From an uncultured Arachnia sp. (lineage in GTDB: Bacteria; Actinomycetota; Actinomycetes; Propionibacteriales; Propionibacteriaceae), in contig CANLTJ010000006.1 of NCBI GenBank assembly GCA_947493995.1, positions 116,664 through 180,663 on the forward strand: a stretch of DNA of 64,000 nucleotides, written 5' to 3'. This document shows, piece by piece, positions 56,751 through 64,000 of this stretch. The notes below the pieces were generated by a model, which ran no database searches, was not told the DNA's origin, and worked only from the letters and a program-made list of their open reading frames with translations. The number at the start of each line of letters is the position of its first letter. Within the stretch, counting starts at the first letter, position 1. A program made the position numbers and the translations under genes.

Positions 56751-58424
56751 TCAGCGGCGAGCCGCCTCCCAGAGTTCTGTGGCGTGATCCACTCCGGCCG
56801 TCGATTCTCCCGAGCCACCCATCATGCGCGCCAACTCTGCGGGGCGCTCCGCATCCTGGAGCCGGGAGACGTCGGCAGTGGTCACCTGCCCGTCGCTGGC
56901 CTTCGTCACCACGAAGTGGGAGTCGGCGAACGCGGCGACCTGCGCCAGATGGGTCACCACGATGACCTGTGACGTGCTTGCCAGGCGCTGCAGTCGTCGA
57001 CCGATCTCCAGACCGACGGCGCCGCCGACGCCCGCATCCACCTCGTCGAAGACGAATGTCTGCTGGCCCATCTCGCCTGCCAGCACCACTTCGAGGGCCA
57101 GGCGCACGCGCGAGAGTTCTCCGCCGGAGGCCACCTTCCCCAGCGGGGCCGGGGCGCTGCCCGGGTTGGCGGTGAACATCAGCTCGATGCGGTCGGCGCC
57201 GTGAGGGCCCAGTTCCCCGGATGTGACATCGAAGACCAGCCTGGCGTGGGGCATGGCGAGCGCCGCCAGTTCCGTCTCCACCAGCGCCGACAGGTGCTCC
57301 GACGCCTGCTCCCGATCCCTGGTGATCTCGGCGGCGGCGGAACTCAGCCTTGCATCCAAGGCGGCCACCTGGTCCCGCAGCACATCGATGCGGTCGTCCG
57401 AGCCCTCCAGATGCAGGAGGCGTTCGCGGGAGTCCTGCGCCCACGCGAGGACGTCGTCGAGTCCGGGCCCGTACTTCCGCGTCAACCCGGCGAGCTCGGC
57501 GCGTCGGTGTGCGACGGCGTCGAGGCGGATCGGGTCAGACACGACATCGGCGGTGTAGCTGGCGACTGCCGCCGCGAGGTCGTCCACCAGGAACTGCGCC
57601 TCCCGCGCCCGCGTGGACAGCTCCTCCGCGAGCCGGTCCTTGTCAGCCAGCGCCCCGAGCGTCTTGCGCGCCTCACCGAGGAGAGCGACGGCACTTGGGA
57701 CATCGAAATCGTCCTCGTCCCCACTCAGCGCCGTTTGCGCAGCCGCGGCGAGCTGTCGGAGGTCGTCGGCGTCCATCAGGCGGGTGGCCTCCTCCGCCAG
57801 GGACTCGTCCTCCCCCGGCTCCGGGGCGACGGCGCTGATCTCCTCCAGACCGAAACGCAGCATGTCGATCTCGCGCGCGCGGGCGTTGGCCTGCTCGGTG
57901 AGTTCGGTGAGTTCAGCAAGAGCCGCGTTCCGCTCCGCCCAGTCGCGACGGTACTCGTGCAGCCTGGCGGGGCGGGCCCACGCGTCCAGAATCTCGCGCT
58001 GCCGCTCGGGGGTGGCCAGCCGCTGTTGTTCGGACTGGCCGTGGATGGTGGCCAGATCATCGAGGATGTCGGCGAGGGCGGAGACAGGCACCTGGCAGCC
58101 GCCCACGATCGCCTTCGACCTGCCACTTGCGCTGACGCGCCGCACCGTCACGAGCTCGTCACCGTCGTCGACGTCGCCGCCGAGTTCGGTCACCTCCGCC
58201 ACCACACTGTCCGGGACCTGCCAGCGGCCCTCGACGAGGGCGCGCTCGCTGCCGCGTCGAACGATGCCGGCATCGCCGCGCGCACCGAGGAGTTGGCCGA
58301 GCCCGGCAACGATCATTGTCTTGCCCGCTCCGGTCTCGCCCGTCAGCGCTGTGAGCCCCGGCCCCAACTGCAGGGTGGCTTCTTCCACCACACCGAAGCC
58401 GGCCAGCCTGAGCTCAGTCAGCAC
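56751..58424 (-). CDS. recN: DNA repair protein RecN
   Basis: A 557-residue SMC-like ATPase acting at double-strand breaks. Walker A GETGAGKT is at 29-36, the GG-x-LSRV-like signature is SGGELSRVRLAL, and Walker B is FVFDEVDAGVGG; a coiled coil fills the middle. It overlaps nadK by 11 bases. It is the last gene of a leftward operon from the RGG/TPR gene. Confidence 0.94.
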   Translation of the reverse strand: MLTELRLAGFGVVEEATLQLGPGLTALTGETGAGKTMIVAGLGQLLGARGDAGIVRRGSERALVEGRWQVPDSVVAEVTELGGDVDDGDELVTVRRVSASGRSKAIVGGCQVPVSALADILDDLATIHGQSEQQRLATPERQREILDAWARPARLHEYRRDWAERNAALAELTELTEQANARAREIDMLRFGLEEISAVAPEPGEDESLAEEATRLMDADDLRQLAAAAQTALSGDEDDFDVPSAVALLGEARKTLGALADKDRLAEELSTRAREAQFLVDDLAAAVASYTADVVSDPIRLDAVAHRRAELAGLTRKYGPGLDDVLAWAQDSRERLLHLEGSDDRIDVLRDQVAALDARLSSAAAEITRDREQASEHLSALVETELAALAMPHARLVFDVTSGELGPHGADRIELMFTANPGSAPAPLGKVASGGELSRVRLALEVVLAGEMGQQTFVFDEVDAGVGGAVGLEIGRRLQRLASTSQVIVVTHLAQVAAFADSHFVVTKASDGQVTTADVSRLQDAERPAELARMMGGSGESTAGVDHATELWEAARR

Positions 58425-59319
58425 TGTGGTGCCTCGTTCGCTTTCGCCACCCCTCGACGGGAAGATCGAACTTCTTCACGAGTCGCGTGGTGAAGGGTTG
58501 TTCGGACAGGCGCGCGATGCGCAGGGCGCGCTCGTTGGTGCTCACGCGCACCACATCCCCGCACACCACTTCGACGGTGCGCCGGCCGTCGCACCAGATG
58601 ACCCCCCTGCTCTGCGGATCGCTGAGATCCAGCTGTACCTCCGAGGAGGGTGCGAGCACCATCGGTCGGTTGAAGAGCGCATGCGCTGACAGCGGCACCA
58701 GCAGCATCGCCTGCACCGCCGGCCACACCACCGGCCCCCCGGCGCTGAACGCGTAGGCAGTGGAACCCGACGGTGTAGCCACCAGCACGCCGTCGCATCC
58801 CCACCTGGACAAGGGCTTCCGGTCGACACTGACCAGGACGTTCAGCATGCGCTCGCGGGCGAGCTTCTCGAGCGACACCTCATTGACGGCGAAGGACTGC
58901 CACTTCACAGGGCCGGCGGCGTCGTGGACCTCAACCTGGAGGACGATTCGCTCCTCCACCTGGTAGTGACGCGCGATAACGGCGTGGTGGAGGGAGTGCA
59001 CATCCGAGGTTTCCAGCTCCGCGAGGAACCCGACGTGTCCGAGGTTGACTCCGAGCAACGGCACTCCGAGGGGCTGACCCCACTCGGCTGCCCGCAGCAT
59101 GGTGCCGTCGCCTCCGAATACGACGGCCAGCTCCGCTGCCTGCGTCTCGGCCGGCTCGATGATCGCGCCGGGCACTGCCGTACGCAACCGGGCGACGTCG
59201 TCCGGGAACGTCAGGATCGAGAATCCTGCCGTCTGCATGCGTGCGATGAACTCAGCAGCGGCGGTGAGTGCTTCCGCGCGTTCGGGATGCACCAGGACGG
59301 CGACGCTTCGGGTTTCCAC
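58414..59319 (-). CDS. nadK: NAD kinase
   Basis: A 301-residue kinase making NADP. GGDGT is at 69-73, and the NE/D-rich NEVSLEKL and GSTAYAFSAGGPV loops are intact. It is 10 bases after tlyA and overlaps recN, the standard actinobacterial order tlyA-nadK-recN. Confidence 0.95.
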   Translation of the reverse strand: METRSVAVLVHPERAEALTAAAEFIARMQTAGFSILTFPDDVARLRTAVPGAIIEPAETQAAELAVVFGGDGTMLRAAEWGQPLGVPLLGVNLGHVGFLAELETSDVHSLHHAVIARHYQVEERIVLQVEVHDAAGPVKWQSFAVNEVSLEKLARERMLNVLVSVDRKPLSRWGCDGVLVATPSGSTAYAFSAGGPVVWPAVQAMLLVPLSAHALFNRPMVLAPSSEVQLDLSDPQSRGVIWCDGRRTVEVVCGDVVRVSTNERALRIARLSEQPFTTRLVKKFDLPVEGWRKRTRHHSAD

Positions 59320-59329
59320 GCGTCCCAGC

Positions 59330-60046
59330 CTATCGAGTCAGCCGGATGAAGAATTCAACGTTTCCCGAGGCTCCCGGCAGGACACTCTGCCCCTGCCAGT
59401 CACAGACCCACCCTGCGGCGGCGGCCGCTTCGATCACCCGATCCACTGCCGATTGGCGAAGGGTCGGATCCTTGATCACGCCACTGGCGCCGAGAAGGTC
59501 CCGCCCCACCTCGAACTGGGGTTTGACCAGCAGCAATGCCGTTCCGCTGTCAGTGAGAGTGGTCAGCATTGGTTCCAGAACGAGTGTCAGAGAGATGAAG
59601 GACAGGTCGGCGACCACGAGGTCCACCAGCTCGCCGTCGAGGTCGTCGAGCCGGAGCGTGCGGAGATTGAGCCCTTCCCGCACCACGACCCTCGGATCAT
59701 GGCGGAGTTCGGGCACGAGCTGCCCGTGTCCGACGTCGACTGCGTAGACCCGCTCGGCTCCCCGCTCCAGACACACCGCTGTGAACCCTCCGGTGCTGGC
59801 CCCGGCGTCGAGCACCCGGGCAGGAACGTGGGTTCCGGATTCTTCCAGGGCGCCGAGGAGTTTGTGGGCGGCTCGTGAGGCCCAGGGATCCTCGTCGGTC
59901 TCGATGGCGGATTGCTCGGCCACGGGATGCGAGGGCTTGCGGTTCTCGACTGCGTCCACTCGCACGCGCCCGCGCCGAATCAGCTGCGCCGCCTGGTTGC
60001 GCGAACGGGCCAGCCCCCGCGCCACCAGTGCCACGTCCAGCCTCAT
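59330..60046 (-). CDS. tlyA: TlyA rRNA 2'-O-methyltransferase
   Basis: A 238-residue enzyme that in mycobacteria methylates 16S and 23S rRNA cytidines and affects capreomycin sensitivity. The N-terminal S4 domain (LDVALVARGLARSRNQAAQLI) is followed by an FtsJ-like fold with DAGASTGGFT. The activity in this organism is inferred. It overlaps the 77-aa gene by 4 bases. Confidence 0.92.
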   Translation of the reverse strand: MRLDVALVARGLARSRNQAAQLIRRGRVRVDAVENRKPSHPVAEQSAIETDEDPWASRAAHKLLGALEESGTHVPARVLDAGASTGGFTAVCLERGAERVYAVDVGHGQLVPELRHDPRVVVREGLNLRTLRLDDLDGELVDLVVADLSFISLTLVLEPMLTTLTDSGTALLLVKPQFEVGRDLLGASGVIKDPTLRQSAVDRVIEAAAAAGWVCDWQGQSVLPGASGNVEFFIRLTR

Positions 60047-60276
60047 GCCTGCGGTGGCACCCCGGGAATTCCCGGTTGCGGGAGGTCAGAAGATCTGTGG
60101 AGCACGGCCGCCAGCACCTGCTGTGCCTCATCGAGGCGTTGCAGCTGCTCCGTGACGCTCAGCTCGCTCATGTCAGCGACAGATGCCATCGCATCCTGCA
60201 CCGCGTGCTGGCGGCGCACATCTGACGGCGCCGCTGATGCCGGGCTGGGGTTGCCGGGTGGTGGTGCTGAGCTCAT
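60043..60276 (-). CDS. Small conserved protein upstream of tlyA
   Basis: A 77-residue protein. The N-terminal half is Pro/Ser-rich; the C-terminal half is a helix (ELSVTEQLQRLDEAQQVLAAVLH) of coiled-coil type. I recognise no family. It overlaps both neighbours by 4 bases (60043-60046 and 60273-60276), so it is translated as part of the operon. ATG 60276 is the start. Confidence 0.65.
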   Translation of the reverse strand: MSSAPPPGNPSPASAAPSDVRRQHAVQDAMASVADMSELSVTEQLQRLDEAQQVLAAVLHRSSDLPQPGIPGVPPQA

Positions 60277-61265
60277 GGCAGACGATCCAGTCGGGCGGGA
60301 ACGGCCCCGGGGGTCGCGTCGAGTTCCCACACGGCGTGCAGGAGGGCGCGGAGGGCGTCGAGTTGTTCTTCGAGTGTGCCCGGCTCGGTGTGCAGGGAGG
60401 CTTTGCCGTCGTCGAGGTGGATGCGTTGGTCACCACACCGGATGACGCCGTTGTCGTCGACGTCCACAGGGCGTGCAGGCTGCAGAAGGGATGCGACGTC
60501 CCAGCCGATGTGAGTGGGACGCGCTGAGGGCTCGGCTGCGAGGAGGTCGTCCTTGCCGTGGGCTCCGGTGAAGACGAACAGGGAATCCATGCCGACGGCG
60601 TTCGCCCCCATGATGTCGGTGTCCAGCCTGTCCCCCACGAAGATGGGATGGTCGGCACCCAGGCGTAGGACTGTCTCATCCAGCAGGGGCCGGAATGGCT
60701 TGCCAGCCACCTTCGGATCCACGTTCACGCACGCGCGAACGACTGCCAGCTGGGCCCCGCAGCCTGGCAGGATGCCCCGCTCTGTGGGACGTGTCATGTC
60801 CGGGTTCGTGGCGTACCAATGGGCTCCGTTCTGGATGGCTATGGCCCCGCGCTCCAGCAGGTGCCAATCCAGTTCGGGGTGATACCCCTGCACGACGGCT
60901 TCCGGGTCATCTTCCAGTGATGAGACGGGCTCGAACCCGCCGTCACGCAACTGTTGGGCCAGGGCTTCGGTCCCGACGACGAGGATCCGTGTGCCTGCTG
61001 GCAGGTCCGACTGCAGCATCCGGACGGTTGCCTGGGTGCTGTTAACCACGTCGGTGGCCGTGGCTTCGATGCCCAAGTCCCTGAGGTGCGCCGCCACGGT
61101 GGCCGGTGTGCGGGCAGCGTTGTTGGTGACGAAACCGAGATGGACGCCGGTGGATCGTAGATCGGACAGGGCTTCGGTCACGCCGTCGATCGCTACCGGA
61201 CCGAGATAGATGACCCCGTCTAGATCGAAGAGCGCGGCATCGTAGCCGTCGACCATCCGGGTCAC
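60273..61265 (-). CDS. HAD-IIA family phosphatase
   Basis: A 330-residue haloacid dehalogenase-like hydrolase of subclass IIA (NagD/phosphoglycolate-like). FDLDGVIYLG carries D14 and D16, FVTNNA is motif 2 and GDRLDTDI motif 4. The last 60 residues beyond the HAD core are an extra domain of unknown role. It is coupled by 4-base overlaps on both sides. Confidence 0.88.
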   Translation of the reverse strand: MTRMVDGYDAALFDLDGVIYLGPVAIDGVTEALSDLRSTGVHLGFVTNNAARTPATVAAHLRDLGIEATATDVVNSTQATVRMLQSDLPAGTRILVVGTEALAQQLRDGGFEPVSSLEDDPEAVVQGYHPELDWHLLERGAIAIQNGAHWYATNPDMTRPTERGILPGCGAQLAVVRACVNVDPKVAGKPFRPLLDETVLRLGADHPIFVGDRLDTDIMGANAVGMDSLFVFTGAHGKDDLLAAEPSARPTHIGWDVASLLQPARPVDVDDNGVIRCGDQRIHLDDGKASLHTEPGTLEEQLDALRALLHAVWELDATPGAVPARLDRLP

Positions 61266-63034
61266 TCCGAGACCCCCGTGCGGTCGTCGATGTTCTGCGG
61301 GTCCCGCTCAAGTGTTTCCGAGTTCTCCTGCACGGCGTTGTTCCCCTGCACCGCGTTGCCGTCCGCCGCCTTCTCGCCGTCGCCGTTCGCGGCTCTCTCC
61401 ACAGGATGACCGGCCACGGATTCCTCCTCGTGCTCGTCGGTTTCCAGTTCCATGGTCTCGGGAAGGATCACGCCATGCAGTGCGGCGATCCGGTCCGCCG
61501 TGTCCAGCTCCCCGGTGACGTCGAGTTTCGACGCCTCGTCGAACCAGTGCAGTGCATGCTCTGTCTTCCCGCTGCGCTCCAGGAAACTGGCGTAGGCATA
61601 CCGCAGACGTGCCTGCGATTGGCGCGATCCGAGTCGCCCTGCGATGGCTGCCTTGAGGATGCGTAGCGCCTCGTCGCGCTGACCGAGATCGTCACGGACG
61701 CCGGCTTCCACGAGGAGGCATTCGGCGCGCAGTACCGGGTCCTGCGTTCTGATGCTCGCGAGCGTGTCGAGGGCTTCGCGCGGTCTGCCCAGGGCCCGCT
61801 CACAATCCGCGATCACCGGTATCAGTTCGTCGCCGCCGCTCATCCGTCGGATGGCACGGTACTCCCGCAGCGCAACGTCGAAGTGTCCGGCAGCATAGGC
61901 AGTTTCAGCTGCCGCTTCACGGACCACTGGCAACCTTCCCGCCCGTCGACGGGCTGCCTCAGCGTGCTTGTAGGCGCGCTCCGGATCGACGTCGATGAGT
62001 TCACCTGCCGCGACGATGTGGGCGCCCACCGTGATCGCAAGATCCTTGGGCAGTCCCTTCATCTCTGCACGCACTGAGAATGGTAGCGACTTCTCATTGA
62101 AGTCCTCCGGCGTGGCCGGTTCGTCCGCGGCAGCCGCGGTCCCGGGCTTCCTCACGCGCACTTCAGCAGGGTCCCGGAACCTGCCCCTGTCATCGGACTT
62201 CCCGACGTAGGGACGTCCGGGCTCCCGGCGACCAGTGTCGCGACGCTCTCCTGAACCGCCCCGTCCCTCGTAACCGCCCTCACGACGCTCCCCGGAACCG
62301 CGGCGATCCTCGGGACGACCCTGAAATCTTCCCTCGCGGCGATCCCCTGAACCGCCCCGTCCCTGGTAACCGCCCTCACGACGCTCCCCGGAACCGCGAC
62401 GATCCTCGGGACGACCCTGAAATCTTCCCTCGCGGCGATCCCCTGAACCGCCCCGTCCCCGGTAACCGCCCTCACGACGCTCCCCGGAACCGCGACGATC
62501 CTCGGAGCGACCCTGGAACTTTCCCTCGCGGCGATCCCCTGAACCGCCCCGTCCCTGGTAACCGCCCTCACGACGCTCCCCGGAACCGCGGCGATCCTCG
62601 GGACGACCCTGGAACCTTCCCTCGCGGTGCTCTCCTGAGCCGCCGCGTCCTTGGTAGCCGGCCGCGCGACGTTCCCCGGAACCGCCCCGTCCTGGGTAAC
62701 CACCCGCGCTGCGTTCGCTGGAGCCGCGGCCTTGATAACCACCGTCTCGTCGGTCACCGGAGCCTTGACGGTCATCAGCAGGACCCCGAAACTTTCCCTC
62801 ACCACGTTCCCCAACGCCGCCCCGCCCCTGGTAGCCGTCCTCACGTCGATCGCCAGAACTGCGTCCCTGGTAGCCACGGTCGCGACGGTCACCCGACCCT
62901 CGCCGAAGACCGGATCCGCCGCGGCCCTGATCATCCTGTCCGGACTTTTCGCTACGGCCGCCCCGGGGCCGATCTTCACGCCGTCGGTCGGCAGACTCGT
63001 CGCGATCGGAGTCGGGGTTCTCGGGTGCTGGCAT
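61262..63034 (-). CDS. RGG-repeat / TPR-like protein
   Basis: A 590-residue two-part protein. Residues 1 to about 300 are disordered and rich in Arg, Gly, Asp, Glu and Ser, with GYQGRGGSG-type motifs and, at 130-257, four tandem 32-residue units. From about 315 the sequence is helical, with TPR-like repeats such as LREYRAIRRMSGGDELIPVIADCERALGRPREA; the C-terminal 60 residues are acidic. The TPR part has homologues at this locus in actinobacteria; the function is unknown. RGG tracts usually bind RNA and promote phase separation, which is inference here. Confidence 0.75.
   Translation of the reverse strand: MPAPENPDSDRDESADRRREDRPRGGRSEKSGQDDQGRGGSGLRRGSGDRRDRGYQGRSSGDRREDGYQGRGGVGERGEGKFRGPADDRQGSGDRRDGGYQGRGSSERSAGGYPGRGGSGERRAAGYQGRGGSGEHREGRFQGRPEDRRGSGERREGGYQGRGGSGDRREGKFQGRSEDRRGSGERREGGYRGRGGSGDRREGRFQGRPEDRRGSGERREGGYQGRGGSGDRREGRFQGRPEDRRGSGERREGGYEGRGGSGERRDTGRREPGRPYVGKSDDRGRFRDPAEVRVRKPGTAAAADEPATPEDFNEKSLPFSVRAEMKGLPKDLAITVGAHIVAAGELIDVDPERAYKHAEAARRRAGRLPVVREAAAETAYAAGHFDVALREYRAIRRMSGGDELIPVIADCERALGRPREALDTLASIRTQDPVLRAECLLVEAGVRDDLGQRDEALRILKAAIAGRLGSRQSQARLRYAYASFLERSGKTEHALHWFDEASKLDVTGELDTADRIAALHGVILPETMELETDEHEEESVAGHPVERAANGDGEKAADGNAVQGNNAVQENSETLERDPQNIDDRTGVSE
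62264..62647 (-). repeat. Four tandem 96-bp coding repeats
   Basis: Codons 130-257 of the RGG protein form four near-identical 96-bp units (unit starts at 62647, 62551, 62455 and 62359, read leftward). Each encodes 32 residues with one Phe (RFQGR or KFQGR) and one Tyr (GYQGR, GYRGR or GYEGR). The length is a multiple of three, so gain or loss of a unit keeps frame. Confidence 0.93.
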
Positions 63035-63082
63035 GTCTCGATTCTCTCAGCTGTGGTGGCGCCCTCCAAAAGGGCGTGAAAA

Positions 63083-63114
63083 TGCCCCCTGGACCCGGGT
63101 GGGTTCAGGGGGCA
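63083..63114 (-). terminator. rRNA operon terminator
   Basis: TGCCCCCTGGACCC and GGGTTCAGGGGGCA form a 14-bp stem (one G-T pair) after the 5S gene, followed on the minus strand by TTTT. The next gene on that strand starts 49 bases later. Confidence 0.88.
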
Positions 63115-63129
63115 CTTATCATGTGTGTG

Positions 63130-63248
63130 GTCCGGCGGCGTCCTAGTCTCCCACAGCGTTCCCGCTGCAGTACCATCGGCGCTGGGAGGCTTAACTTCCG
63201 GGTTCGGGATGGGTCCGGGTGTTTCCCTCTCGCTATGGCCACCGAAAC
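63130..63248 (-). rRNA. rrf: 5S ribosomal RNA
   Basis: On the minus strand the sequence begins GTTTCGGTGGCCATAGCG, contains CCCGAACCCGGAAGTTAAGCC and CGCCGATGGTACTGC, and ends GGACGCCGCCGGAC, the actinobacterial 5S pattern of about 119 bases. The ends are estimated from conserved termini. Confidence 0.95.
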
Positions 63249-63429
63249 AACTCTTTTCCACGAACACAACCACCGAGACGGTGTGTGTTGTTGAAGTGTG
63301 TGTGGTGTGTATTGAATTGTTGTGCAGCACCCTCCGGGGGGTGTGTTTCCCCGGGGTGGTGTCCGTATGTTGGGATACCTCACAGTGGACGCGTCGCAGT
63401 CTTTCACGAAAAAAGTGGTGTTGTGGTGG

Positions 63430-64000
<571 letters not shown>

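Noticed and set aside
63249..63429. A tRNA in the 23S-5S spacer
   Set aside because: I find no cloverleaf or TTCGA-type T arm; the segment looks like spacer and processing stem sequence only.

Overview
The window is a gene-dense, high-GC chromosomal segment of an actinobacterium. The evidence is TlyA, the PafB-PafC pair, a HelY-type helicase, TatA-TatC beside the PafBC locus, the rimP-nusA-ylxR-infB-rbfA-truB-ribF cluster, many GTG starts, leaderless-looking promoters and frequent 4-base stop/start overlaps. A Propionibacteriales-like organism is my best guess, from gene order and protein flavour only. Nearly everything is core housekeeping; I see no prophage, CRISPR array, intact transposase or large island.

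Layout. 1-8 kb holds a partial phosphotransferase, a cation/proton antiporter, a small membrane methyltransferase, two acetyltransferases, an SDR enzyme, RNase J and an AbiEi/DUF559-like protein. 8-20 kb is a leftward gene-expression block: rimP, nusA, ylxR, infB, rbfA, truB, ribF, rpsO, pnp, dapB. 20-30 kb is mixed: a phosphatase, a ferritin-like lipoprotein, proS, a VapBC toxin-antitoxin pair, a SRPBCC protein, a flotillin/NfeD pair, two integral membrane proteins and a sugar epimerase. 31-34.5 kb is the ilvB-ilvN-ilvC operon behind a leader-peptide attenuator. 34.5-44 kb holds hisF, a HIT protein, helY, a lipid kinase, tatC, tatA, pafC and pafB. 44-53 kb holds gluQRS, a double-FKBP lipoprotein, rluB, scpB, scpA, a small ribbon-helix-helix-like protein, parA, xerD, a NUDIX hydrolase and pyrG. 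53-56 kb is a rightward 5-oxoprolinase operon (pxpA, pxpB, pxpC) overlapping a DNA ligase. 56-63 kb is pncA followed by a tightly coupled leftward operon (RGG/TPR protein, HAD phosphatase, a 77-aa protein, tlyA, nadK, recN). 63-64 kb is the 3' end of a leftward rRNA operon: partial 23S, the spacer, 5S and a terminator.

The most unusual non-genic signal is a dispersed, about 160-bp, MITE-like repeat with near-perfect 16-bp terminal inverted repeats. It has five copies here (4292, 7257, 9245, 28618, 49373), all intergenic, including next to parA, dapB and the end of the AbiEi-like gene. Other signals of note are a ten-codon ilv leader peptide with five branched-chain codons placed exactly against an antiterminator-like hairpin, a protein with a roughly 270-residue arginine/glycine-rich tail built from four 32-residue tandem repeats, three helically phased ACATGT boxes upstream of vapB, and a palindromic repeat that supplies the stop codon of gluQRS.
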